From NCBI RefSeq assembly GCF_947242115.1, contig NC_074712.1, forward strand, positions 15,770,666 through 15,834,665: a stretch of 64,000 nt of DNA, in the 5' to 3' direction. Source of the DNA: Biomphalaria glabrata (Eukaryota; Mollusca; Gastropoda; Planorbidae). Made by a program: the position numbers and the translations under genes. The notes beneath the pieces were generated by a model. It was not told where the DNA came from. It saw only the letters and a list, made by a program, of their open reading frames with translations, and ran no database searches. Position 1 is the first letter of the stretch; every line of letters begins with the position of its first letter. This document shows positions 45,302 to 56,150 of this stretch, piece by piece.

Positions 45302-45392
45302 GATTCTTTCAATATGTTTCCTTAAAGACTTGGTCATTGCTGTCTATTATTAGAAAGTGTGAGCTGAAGCTATAGGACCTACTAAATACAGG

Positions 45393-45905
45393 GTAATTCA
45401 AAACGAATGCTTCTAAATCATCACGCATTTATTCCATCCTAAAGCATTGAAATGGACTGGGTAATAGTGGGTCATTAGATACGGAGTTATCCTTTCTTAA
45501 CTAGGTGTCAATTCAACTTATCAATTTCCATTTGTCTTTGTAGGAAAATCACTTATTCATTTACCCTCAAAATGGCGACTGCTCAGTAGAAGGCGTTGTG
45601 CGTGCTCTCTGTGCTTGGCCTGCCAGGTTCCCTGACCTCACTATGTACAACTTTTTTTGTGTGCCACTTTGTTAAAATAAAGTTTTGTTCCACCGTTGCC
45701 AGTAACTATCAATGACATGAAAGTTCGAATAAAAGCTGCAATCCACACAGCGGACGGGGACATCCTGATGCGCTTTGGGCAGTTGTCGTATCGGGAGTTG
45801 TCGTATCGGGAGTTGTCGTATCGAAAGTTGTCGTATCGGGAGTTGTCGTATCGGCTTGATGTTGTCCGTGCTGCCAGTGCTGGTCACATTGAGCACTTGT
45901 GAAAC
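45393..45905 (+). mobile_element. Internally deleted Tc1/mariner-superfamily element
   Basis: The left end TACAGGGTAATTCAAAACG is followed by an ATGGCGACTGCTCAG start-like region, then directly by the transposase C-terminal part: FPDLTMYNFF, PPLPVTINDMKVRIKAA, and finally RLDVVRAASAGHIEHL plus TGA ending near 45902. The catalytic middle is deleted. Inside the C-terminal frame a 15-bp repeat (see 45779-45853) inserts copies of ELSYR. No right terminal repeat was recognised. Confidence 0.7.
45779..45853 (+). repeat. 15-bp in-frame repeat, 5 copies, inside transposase remnant
   Basis: GTTGTCGTATCGGGA units encode repeated ELSYR in the frame of the Tc1/mariner-like C-terminus (MRFGQ before, LDVVRAASAGHIEHL after). 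One unit reads AAA (Lys) for GGA/GAG. Confidence 0.85.
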
Positions 45906-45966
45906 ATGACATACAAAACTTATAGTCGACATTTGTGTCTAGCTAGTTATCAATTGTATTGTTTTT

Positions 45967-46358
45967 GCAAAGCTTCTATCAACTCACTCTGTCTGTCTGG
46001 TCAAAAGGTTGTACGCGTTATTCCTTCGACACTCAACCTTGGATCAAGTTGAAATTTGGGACAAATATTTCTTTTACCTGACAACACAAGAATAAAAAAA
46101 AAGTAACCAATTATTTAATTAATTATTGGTAATTAATTATTTTTGTTTGATATCTCAAATTTGTACTTGGCTGAATTGGTCCCCTTTATACATCGTCGTC
46201 TGAGTCTTAGAGAACACAAGATGAAAAAATAGGACGAGACTATAGAAATGGCCCCACTAGAGGCTCTCCACTAGCAGATTGGTAACCGTCTTGGCTTGAG
46301 AAGTCTGAGAGGGCTTGAGCCATGACTTTGAATTCAGGTCGTTCCCACTTTTTTTATA
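45967..46358 (+). repeat. Composite interspersed repeat, plus-strand copy
   Basis: CTATCAACTCACTCTGTCTG, GGATCAAGTTGAAATTTGG, an ATTAATTATTGGTAATTAAT core, GTCCCCTTTATAC, then tRNA-like GGTAACCGTCTTGGCTTGAG and TTGAATTCAGGTCGTT with a final T-run. It is the mirror arrangement of 40805-41200, which shows that the body and the tRNA-like end belong to one unit. Confidence 0.6.
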
Positions 46359-46534
46359 TTTTTATAAATGCTTTTTTATTGCTAGGCTATATCTATTACA
46401 AATAATTACATGACTGATCCAAACTAATTAATACAAGTACGCTTAATATAAGCTTTGGTTTTAAAAAAGTATTTTTTATGTTTTTGTTCTTTTTTTTTAA
46501 TTTATAGCCAATAAGCACTAACCTTAACTTACAA

Positions 46535-46803
46535 GTACAAAAACACATATGATAAAATAGAAAGACACACAGAAAAGGCACATTTCTTATTCCATATGCT
46601 AGGACAAATTTGTATAAGAACTCTTTCTTCCCTAGTGTCATTGGAACATGTAACGGATTGTCTGAAATGGCCAGGTAAACCAGAAAACCAATGAAGTAGT
46701 AGAATGTCTCTAATTAACATGCACTACTTGATAGTCCAGAGTCTAGACTGTCACGTGAATACGCGTAGGATGTACTCATCGTTTGTTAAGAAGGAATGTC
46801 TTT
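46535..46803 (+). mobile_element. LINE 3' fragment of the same family
   Basis: The segment aligns, in the orientation opposite to copy 1, with the last roughly 200 bp of the reverse-transcriptase frame (FLYKFVLAYG region on the complementary strand) and the start of the 3' tail. A GATAAGATAAGAAGATGG tail-like sequence recurs at 46980-46998. Confidence 0.7.
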
Positions 46804-47094
46804 AATTTATGAAATCAATACAATTGTACTATCTTAACTGTGAATAGACCTTGTTTTTAATGACTTAACAGTATAAAATTTAGCTCTTGTGATATAAAGA
46901 GAGATAACCCTTGATGGATTACGGGCACGACATGGCCTAAATTATGCTCAAAATACCAAATACCAAATACTGTTATTTATAAGATAAGATAAGAAGATGG
47001 GAACAGAAATTCTCTAATCTTCCACTGTTTAAGTGTTACTTGGGTATCTTGAAGATATTTTTAACAATTTCACAATTCAACAATTGTATTTGTT

Positions 47095-48275
47095 ATGCCA
47101 CCAAGTTGTTCATATTTGCCACCAAGTCAAGCTGTTCATGTTTGCCACCAAGTCAAGTTGTTCATGTTTGCCACCATGTCAAGTTGTTCGCCACCAAGTC
47201 AAGTTGTTCATGTTTGCCACCAAGTCAAGTTGTTCATGTTTGCCACCAAGTCAAGTTGTTCATGTTTGCCACCAAGTCAAGTTGTTCATGTTTGCCACCA
47301 AGTCAAGTTGTTCATGTTTGCCACCATGTCAAGTTGTTCATGTTTGCCACCAAGTCAAGTTGTTCATGTTTGCCACCAAGTCAAGTTGTTCATGTTTGCC
47401 ACCAAGTCAAGTTGTTCATGTTTGCCACCATGTCAAGTTGTTCATGTTTGCCACCAAGTCAAGTTGTTCATGTTTGCCACCAAGTCAAGTTGTTCATGTT
47501 TGCCACCAGGTCAAGTTGTTCATGTTTGCCACCATGTCAAGTTGTTCATGTTTGCCACCAAGTCAAGTTGTTCATGTTTGCCACCATGTCAAGTTGTTCG
47601 CCACCAAGTCAAGTTGTTCATGTTTGCCACCAAGTCAAGTTGTTCATGTTTGCCACCAAGTCAAGTTGTTCATGTTTGCCACCAAGTCAAGTTGTTCATG
47701 TTTGCCACCAAGTCAAGTTGTTCATGTTTGCCACCATGTCAAGTTGTTCATGTTTGCCACCAAGTCAAGTTGTTCATGTTTGCCACCAAGTCAAGTTGTT
47801 CATGTTTGCCACCAAGTCAAGTTGTTCATGTTTGCCACCATGTCAAGTTGTTCATGTTTGCCACCAAGTCAAGTTGTTCATGTTTGCCACCAAGTCAAGT
47901 TGTTCATGTTTGCCACCAGGTCAAGTTGTTCATGTTTGCCACCATGTCAAGTTGTTCATGTTTGCCACCAAGTCAAGTTGTTCATGTTTGCCACCAAGTC
48001 AAGTTGTTCATGTTTGCCACCAAGTTAAGTTGTTCATGTTTGCCACCAAGTCAAGTTGTTCATGTTTGCCACCACGTCAAGTTGTTCATGTTTGCCACCA
48101 AGTCAAGTTGTTCATGTTTGCCACCAAGTCAAGTTGTTCATGTTTGCCACCAAGTCAAGTTGTTCATGTTTGCCACCAAGTCAAGTTGTTCATGTTTGCC
48201 ACCACGTCAAGTTGTTCATGTTTGCCACCATGTCAAGTTGTTCATGTTTGCCACCAAGTCAAGTTGTTCATGTTT
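47095..48275 (+). repeat. 26-bp minisatellite, about 45 copies
   Basis: The core is AAGTCAAGTTGTTCATGTTT followed by GCCACC. Because 26 is not a multiple of three and the unit has no stop, all three forward frames stay open for hundreds of codons (repeating QVVHVCH, KLFMFAT, SSCSCLPP). These frames are artefacts of the repeat. Two shortened units occur near 47186 and 47597. Confidence 0.95.
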
Positions 48276-48849
48276 TTACCATTAGCCTACTTAAGAATAG
48301 GCGGCCGCGTGGAGGGACACAATTTGAAAAAAAAAAAAAAACAAAGAGAAAAATATTTTAGAAATCAAATTGCACTTTTAAAAAATCCACTTTGTTTCAA
48401 AAATGTCTTTAATTCCTAGCATCCCTGACTTGTGATGTTCCCATATCTGTCATTGCTCCAACTTCAAACAGATCCATTGTAGACAGTAGCTGACTTTACC
48501 TTTTAATTGTTGTTGTTTTATCTTTACGACAGCGGAATTCCATGACTATATGATAGCCAAGAATCTTTTCGGGTTGAACTAGTTTCCTAAACTAAATGTC
48601 AACTCAACCATGGATGCTATGTTTCACCTTCTTTTCAGAACCAAACCTACCTTTATGTCCTTGTGTGAACTGTCGTAGTGAAACAGAGTAGAGTAGACGT
48701 GATAGCTACACAGGACTTCACCTTGGCCCTAAATTGAGGACGCAATGTTACATTTTAGTATTACCCAGGCCATGTTAAGTTTTATTTCAGGTATTCATCT
48801 ATGGTCAGTGTCGGAGTTTGTTTTTAGACAGTGGAGGCCAAGGTCAGGA
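48276..48849. other. Intergenic, nothing recognised
   Basis: Follows the 26-bp array. Non-coding, with a 14-base A-run at about 48328. Confidence 0.5.
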
Positions 48850-49597
48850 TTGTTGTGGAGACAATGGCAAAATTTTAAACTCAAAGCCCTCTGGAGGAGG
48901 GTGGTTAAAACTTAAAACCCTCCTTGGCTACGCTCATAGAAATTTGAGTGTGTAATTTGGTTTAAACACAAAACCCAATTTGGCTACTCCCATAAATTTT
49001 GAGGGTTTAATTTGTTGTTTTTTATATTGAAGAGGTAGTTTTTAGCTTCAAATCCCGCTGGAAGGAGTTTTAAAACCTTCTGGAGGAGGGGGGTTTAAAC
49101 TAACCCCCCTTCCTGGCTAAGTTCATAGAATTTTGATTGTGTAATTTGTTTTGTTTTTTATATTGAAGATAGGTTTTTACCTTCAAACCACGATGGAGGG
49201 AGTTTTAAACTCAAAGAATCTGGTGACTGTGATACTTGAGTCTTATATTGAAGGAGGGGTTTTATCGTAAAAAAAAATAATTCGGAATGGGTTTTTTTTT
49301 AATCAAAACCCCCCTTAGCTATGCTCTTGGAATTTGGGGTTTATCGTTTGCAAGTTTTTTTTGTTTTGCTTTATAGAAGAGGGGGGTTTAACCGCAAATC
49401 CCCTGATAGGGGTTTTAAACTCAAAACCTCCTTTGACTGCGCTGGGGCTAGTGATGGTTTAATATTAAAATCTCACCTTAAATAAACAAATCAAAGCAAA
49501 AAATCAGTCACTTAATTCCGACCCCACCTCCTGCGGGGGGTGGGGATTTCATTTCGGGGGCGGGGGGTTTTAAACACCCTCTATGTCTACGCCCATG
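48850..49597 (-). mobile_element. Same element family, copy C, truncated, minus orientation
   Basis: The right edge TCTACGCCCATG at 49586-49597 is the left terminus of copies A and B read on the minus strand. Leftward follow the same subrepeats (CTCATAGAA, TTGAGTGTGTAATTTG, rows of GTTTTAAACTCAAA) until about 48850. The LINE-like part and the other terminus are missing. Confidence 0.75.
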
Positions 49598-50190
49598 CAA
49601 AAAGGTATGTCCTATTTGTTTAGAAAGAAACAGAGGACATGTACATTTAATCTTATTTCCCTTCTATTCTTTTCTTTATTATGCATTTTTTCTTAAAATA
49701 TTTTTAAAATGTGGAGGCCTTTTTCAAGGTTAGGCCCTGGGTGCCACAATCGTCTTTCATTTTGGCAAATCCGGCCCTGTCTGTGGAGGATAAATGTAAA
49801 CAAGTACGGGTGGTTTGTTTGTTTTTTGTATCCTGTGTACAGAAAGTAGTCGATAAGGCTTTTTTTTTTCATTTTTTAGCGTTGAAAGATTCGATCTCTG
49901 GGTTCATCCATTGACGTGGCAAGAAGCCCGTGTGCCTGAGCGTAAGAATATGATGATTTGCTTCCTTCTGTAAGTGGTGTGAGACAGAAACCAAATCGAG
50001 CCATGCGTTTTTACACAAATAAAGCATTTCAATGCAAATACTACTTTTTGAATTGAATAGCTCTACTGTCATTGTACGCAATGGGACCATTACACTAAGT
50101 CGTATTCATATTAATAAAAAGAAAATTATTAGGCATTTTATAATTGTTCGATAAAATTTGCATTTTAAATTTTTATGCATCTTGAGTATT
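49598..50190. other. Intergenic, weak transposon-end traces
   Basis: AAATCCGGCCCTG at about 49769-49781 resembles a hAT-type right terminus (compare 52447-52459). No matching left end is seen. The rest is unremarkable. Confidence 0.4.
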
Positions 50191-50325
50191 CTTGTCTCAG
50201 ACATCAATGATGTGCTCGTGTTTCTTGTCTCAGACATCAATGATGTGCTCATGTTTCTTGTCTCGGACATCAATGATGTGCTCATGTTTCTTGTCTCGGA
50301 CATCAATGATGTGCTCATCTTTCTT
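50191..50325 (+). repeat. 33-bp tandem repeat, 4 copies
   Basis: CTTGTCTCAGACATCAATGA plus TGTGCTCATGTTT. Each unit includes the palindrome CATCAATGATG. The period of 33 keeps frames open on both strands; there is no evidence of coding. Confidence 0.9.
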
Positions 50326-50704
50326 GACTCCAAGTCTCAGCACTGCTGTGAAGCGAAACACTAGATCGAGTTACTTCTCCAGTAAACGCAACTATTCAAG
50401 TCGTCTCTCACCTTTTTTATTTCATTCTAGATCCTCTACACCTGATTCGAAGATTCTTTTCAACTCTGCTACAGAGGATCATACATTTTTCACAAACTTT
50501 TACTTTATTGTTCCATGGAAACTTCTTGGCGTTTTTTTTCCCTACGAGGAACTGAGAGTAATTATTAGTGTCGACTGTGTCAAGAACATCAAAGTTTCAG
50601 AACCTCGTGACTTAAAGACCGTCATCACTTGAACTCTAGCTTGTTGTACAGAATTGTTTCAATGAAATATAAAACGTTGCTCTCTATTGTGTTCCGAAAG
50701 CGCT

Positions 50705-51312
50705 TATCTTTACAACGCTTATATCAACTCACTCTGTCTGTCTGGTACAAAGCTTATATCAACTCACTCTGTCTGTCTGGTACAAAGCTTATATCAACTC
50801 ACTCTGTCTGTCTGGTACAAAGCTTATATCAACTCACTCTGTCTGTCTGGTACAAAGCTTATATCAACTCACTCTGTCTGTCTGGTACAAAGCTTATATC
50901 AACTCACTCTGTCTGTCTGGTACAAAGCTTATATCAACTCACTCTGTCTGTCTGGTACAAAGCTTATATCAACTCACTCTGTCTGTCTGGTACAAAGCTT
51001 ATATCAACTCACTCTGTCTGTCTGGTACAAAGCTTATATCAACTCACTCTGTCTGTCTGGTACAAAGCTTATATCAACTCACTCTGTCTGTCTGGTACAA
51101 AGCTTATATCAACTCACTCTGTCTGTCTGGTACAAAGCTTATATCAACTCACTCTGTCTGTCTGGTACAAAGCTTATATCAACTCACTCTGTCTGTCTGG
51201 TACAAAGCTTATATCAACTCACTCTGTCTGTCTGGTACAAAGCTTATATCAACTCACTCTGTCTGTCTGGTACAAAGCTTATATCAACTCACTCTGTCTG
51301 TCTGGTACAAAT
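50705..51312 (+). repeat. 35-bp minisatellite, about 17 near-identical copies
   Basis: The core is CTTATATCAACTCACTCTGT plus CTGTCTGGTACAAAG. The units are almost perfectly identical. The sequence is the head of the composite interspersed repeat, whose remaining part (TTCGGATCAAGTTAAAATTT and the AT-rich core) follows at 51355-51480. The array is open in two frames but this is not coding. Confidence 0.95.
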
Positions 51313-51826
51313 CTTGTACACCTAGTGAACCTTTTTTTTTTCTTAATCATTTCCCGTTTTCGGATCAAGTTAAAATTTTGCGCAATTTTCCATTTAACCT
51401 TACAAGACATGAATTAATTTTAAAAAATAACAATTAGTTAATTAATTGTTGGTGATTAATTATTTTGTTTGATTTTGAAATAAAGGAGAATAAATGCTAC
51501 TTAATGAGAGATGTGAAAAAAATATATATTATTTAGTCTCCTTATTACGTTTTGACACGTTTTAGCCCCTCCCCCCCTCCCCCCCTTTCCATTCTCGGTT
51601 CAAGTTGAAATTTTGCATAATTATTGATAGTCGATAACAATACACGAATTAATCCAAAAATTAACCAAGTAATTAAGTACTAATTAATTAATTTTGTTTT
51701 ATATAGCAGAAAGAGAGATAACCCCTGTAATTTTCTGACAAATGACTGTACTTAGGAGGAGTTCTTTTTCTATTGCTTGTTAAAGAATACTAGTCGACCG
51801 GCGGCGTAGCATAGGCCGCTATTATG

Positions 51827-52459
51827 CAGGGCCGGTCTTAGGCCACTGCAACCTATGCGACCGAAGGATCCGCACTTTCACGAGACCCGCGCTAATTCAA
51901 GGTGTATAAATTATTAAATTAAACCATTTTATAACTTAAAACAGATTTTCCGCGCCCTCCTGTTGATTTACCAGGAGCTCCTGGAAATCTCCCGAAATTG
52001 CAAAATATACGAAAAAGTCCTTAAAATATACAGACAAGAATTGTCATTTTGGGGTGTCATTCAATATGGAAAAGGCCAATCCTACGCGCGATAAATAAAA
52101 ACGGCATTATGCATTAGCAGTAATTGTGTAATCGGGTGAAAGAAGCTTCTCGCGCATCAAACTAATGAAGAATTACTTGAGGTCAACAATTCTCAAAGAT
52201 AGATTGAAACATTTGGTAATTCTTGCTATTGAGCGGGATCTATGTAGGAAACAGAATTATTATGATAAACTGTATGACTTTCCTTCACGCAAGGCTCGTA
52301 AAGTAATTCTGTACGTAGTAAAGAATGAATAAAATGCATAGGCGAATTTATTTTCTAACACAATTTCTTAAATGTCACTTATTATCCGCTTCCCTAACCA
52401 AACTTGGCCCCGCGAAATTCGTTTCGCATAGGGCCCAACAATGGTTAAGTCCGGCCCTG
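51827..52459 (+). mobile_element. hAT transposon remnant with CAGGGCCGG ends and transposase C-terminus
   Basis: The ends CAGGGCCGGTCTTA and TTAAGTCCGGCCCTG are inverted repeats. From 52141 to the TAA at 52330-52332 a 63-codon stretch encodes RSFSRIKLMKNYLRST, then DRLKHLVILAIERDL and ARKVILYVVKNE, the C-terminal dimerisation region of hAT transposases (ZMYM1-like). A one-base loss in the GERSFS codons breaks the frame just upstream. Most of the transposase is deleted. No clear target duplication is seen. Confidence 0.8.
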
Positions 52460-52699
52460 ATATTTACATATAGTAGATTACTTAGGTTAGTTCCTAGTCC
52501 AAACCTCCCGCAGGACAAAGGGGAATTGAAGCGGGCAGGGTTTGGTAAATTTAAACGACAGTCAAGCGCGCAGCCAGTCATCCGTAGTGTGAATACTACT
52601 CTTGTTTTCTCGTGGACAGAAATAAGAGAGTGATCTTTCCTTTACTTCTCGTCCAAACTGTTGAGGGAAGAAGAGAATTATATATATATAGATTTTTGA

Positions 52700-54297
52700 C
52701 CATTTCATCACATTTTATATTACTTCAGGTTTCTGTTAAGAGCAAAATTCAGAATAAATAATGAAGAAAGCTATGATTTTATTACAGAATCAGCTAGTCC
52801 GTATTTTTCATTCAGTGTTGTTGTTTTTTTTCACATTTTTAAACTGTTTTTGGTACCTGTTTTTTCATTTGAATATTTTTGGCTTTGTTACGTAACAAAT
52901 CTTCAGACCCCCCTCCCTCTCAGCCCTTGTAACAAATCGTAACAAAGTTTTATACCGCTCTCCCCCGTAGTCGTTGCATAGTATCCGAAAGTTCCAGAAG
53001 TAATTTTCATTATTAAGTTAACAGCAGTGATCTTTCAATTTGGACTTGTAGACAATTGTTCAGTTGAACTCTTTGTGTCCAATTAGCTCCCACTCTTGTT
53101 CTTTTTGGTCTCAGTTTCTCTTGAAGCTCCATTATATCGCCTCCACATTTCTCTCCTATTGTTTTTTTCTTTTTATCTGCTTTTCTTTTATTGCCTAAAT
53201 AATGTAAGCCTGATCTTAATGTTAAATGTAAATTTTTTTAAATCAAGGGGAGGCTACTGCGTTTAAAATTTATCGTAAAAATATATTTATATATTTATAT
53301 TTTTGCCAAAAAAACACTCATTCCTGACAAAGCCTGCTGATCCCAATCTGTTTTGTCTAGGTGCTTGACCTTCCTTTGGATACTTCAGCTGCGTGGGGGG
53401 GGGGGGGGGGGGGGGGAACTGCTGTATGGGTGTTGTGAAATATTTTTTTCCCTCTGACAACAAATCATTTCACTTTTCAAATTGATATTTTAATGTTTCA
53501 CCTTTAGTAAGACGTGCAGATAGTTCACTTCTGACATCATATATTGTATTTGTTCGGTACTATATGTCGTTTTCCTTCAGTTTTACTCTGATATCATAGA
53601 AACACACACACACGCGCACACACACATCTCCTTAACAATGGGCGACATCGTTCCAACCACAGCTAATGCCCAGGCATTCATCTTTTCTCTATTGGATGAT
53701 CCATAGTCACTCAATCAGCTATTCTCTATAGATCTCACATGAAATTCTGTATACAGGTTCCTTTTACATTTTTGTGTAGGTGCTCGCTAAGAATGGTTTT
53801 GAAAGATTCACAGCTTGAGCATGTAGATTAGCAAGCTTTATATCAAACCTATGCATTAAGTTTTCGGTCTATATATAACGATGTTGTTGTTTTTTTAGCA
53901 TATTTGTTTTTCTAAATAGGAAATGGCTGCGTTAATGCGTGTGTTTTGTGTTTTAAAAAAAGTTCTAAAAGAAAATGAAATCAAAGATTCCATGCTGGGT
54001 AACTCGCCATCGTGGACACTTTAGAAATACATCTAACAAAATCAACTTGATATTTTTATTTATTTCTCTTAAAAAACAAGAGAAAAAGAGGAGAGAGAGA
54101 GAGAAAAAAAAGAATAAGAGAGAGAAAGAAAGAGAGAAAGAGATGGCCGCAATAGCCTACTAGATTTCACTCGTTCAAAAGTGTGTTAGATTGGAGGGTT
54201 ACAATGAGGAAACGTTTTCTTAGAAGTTCAACTAGAAGGAGGGGAGAACCGACCAAAGTAAACAATACATAGCCTGTGAAAGCATCCAAAGGGCGTA
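52700..54297. other. Intergenic, low-complexity rich
   Basis: Contains the G22 run, a (CA)n tract at 53604-53628 and a purine-rich (GA)n stretch at 54075-54150. No gene recognised. Confidence 0.55.
53395..53416 (+). repeat. 22-base G homopolymer
   Basis: An uninterrupted run of G. True length is uncertain because such runs are error-prone in sequencing. Other G- or C-runs of 10-14 bases are concentrated in the CATGGGCG elements. Confidence 0.9.
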
Positions 54298-54998
54298 GCC
54301 GGTGTGTAATACTAGTCACTAATAGAGCCGGTGTGTAATACTAGTCACTAATAGAGCCGGTGTGTAATACTAGTCACTAATGGAGCCGGTGTGTAATACT
54401 AGTCACTAATATAGCCGGTGTGTAATACTAGTCACTAATAGAGCCGGTGTGTAATACTAGTCACTAATAGAGCCGGTGTGTAATACTAGTCACTACTATA
54501 GCCGGTGTGTAATACTAGTCACTACTATAGCCGGTGTGTAATACTAGTCACTAATAGAGCCGGTGTGTAATACTAGTCACTAATAGAGCCGGTGTGTAAT
54601 ACTAGTCACTAATATAGCCGGTGTGTAATACTAGTCACTAATAGAGCCGGTGTGTAATACTAGTCACTAATAGAGCCGGTGTGTAATACTAGTCACTAAT
54701 AGAGCCGGTGTGTAATACTAGTCACTACTATAGCCGGTGTGTAATACTAGTCACTAATAGAGCCGGTGTGTAATACTAGTCACTAATAGAGCCGGTGTGT
54801 AATACTAGTCACTAATAGAGCCGGTGTGTAATACTAGTCACTAATAGAGCCGGTGTGTAATACTAGTCACTAATAGAGCCGGTGTGTAATACTAGTCACT
54901 AATATAGCCGGTGTGTAATACTAGTCACTAATAGAGCCGGTGTGTAATACTAGTCACTAATATAGCCGGTGTGTAATACTAGTCACTAATATAGCCGA
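54298..54998 (+). repeat. 29-bp minisatellite, about 24 copies
   Basis: Core GCCGGTGTGTAATACTAGTC followed by ACTAATAGA or ACTAATATA. It is preceded by GGGCGTAGCC, the motif also found in the 75-bp repeats at 10166-10397 (GGGCGTAGCCAGTATGTAAT), which suggests a common source repeat. Confidence 0.95.
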
Positions 54999-56150
54999 AT
55001 ATATTGTTTTTTACTTTAAGGTGCGAAACAAAAGGTGAAAAAGTTAAATCGTTGACATCTCTCAAATAATATCATGAAGCAGGGGTGGACTGGCTGAATG
55101 GACATTTGGGCAAATGTCCGTTGGGCCGGTACCCAATGAGCCGATGAGGCCCCGAATAATGGCATTTAGTCTCAAATTACAATGTCAAAGATTTGATAAT
55201 ATTATCTTACAGTAGGGACCCAAGGAGCGCAAGGACTGGACCAAGCCTTACCTCTTGTTCAAGATTTAAAGACTTAACATTGTAACTGCTACCTCATATT
55301 TCGAAAAAAAAAAGTAATAGCCTGTACCCGTTTAACCTCTTGTAGGCTTCAATACATAATGCAATTAACAAATAATATAAGCCTATTCTTTCATATAGAA
55401 CTCTCCAAAGTGTGAATATATTCAGATAAATCTTGTATTCAGATGAGTCTATCAATGGACAAACAACGATCTCAATAGTTGTAGTCAATACTTAAGCAAT
55501 ATTTTAGATTTAAACATAGCTTTGTCATTTGTCATATCCATATTTTCATAAATTATAATTTTTCATAACTTATAATTTTTCATAACTTATAATTTTTCAT
55601 AACTTATAATTTTTCATAGCTTATAATTCAAACTTCTAACTCCTGTTTCGTCCACTTGATCAGCTCGCTGTTTGAGGATTTGATGACTTAGATTAGTGTA
55701 GTGTATCAGAACACACAACTAGAGCTTCTGACATGCTTAGGTTTGATAGGAGAGACAGATTCAAGTGCATTACTTCAGACGCTGTTATTAGTGTTATAGA
55801 AACTTACAATGAACTAACAATGACATCACGAGAACATAATGCCACCCTTCCCATCATTCAGTACAAACACAGCGACATCCCGACTCGGAAGTATCATTAC
55901 GGTAAGCTCTAAATCAACTACTAACACCGTAAATGAGCTAGAATAATAATAATAACACTTATAATAATAAATGTATATAGTTATTGTTTAATTGTATTTG
56001 TATATATTGTGTACTTCGTGTATAATGTTAGTAAGTAAATAAATCACCTGTTCTATCTCGGCATGTTAAAAGCTTTGCTGTCAGTTACTAAAAGGAGGCT
56101 TTGTGTCTTTGCTTAAGTAACTGATTGGGTTCCAGAGTAACTGATAAGAC
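54999..56150. other. 3' flank of gene D
   Basis: CAGGGGTGGACTGGCTG at 55080-55096 looks like a hAT-type terminus without a visible partner. A 17-bp AT repeat follows. No gene recognised. Confidence 0.5.
55551..55628 (+). repeat. 17-bp AT-rich tandem repeat, about 5 copies
   Basis: ATAATTTTTCATAACTT units, downstream of gene D's 3' end. Confidence 0.85.

Noticed and set aside
47033-48419. Three long plus-strand reading frames (331-459 codons)
   Set aside because: All are produced by the 26-bp stop-free minisatellite; peptide repeats are simply its three phases.
50629-51417. Reading frames of 262 and 212 codons
   Set aside because: Produced by the 35-bp minisatellite, with no non-repetitive protein domain.
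52141-52332. A host zinc-finger/MYM-type gene
   Set aside because: The frame is broken just upstream, and CAGGGCCGG-type inverted ends enclose it, so it is a transposon remnant.
51827-52459. 8-bp target duplication for the CAGGGCCGG element
   Set aside because: Flanks CTATTATG and ATATTTAC do not match, so no duplication is claimed.
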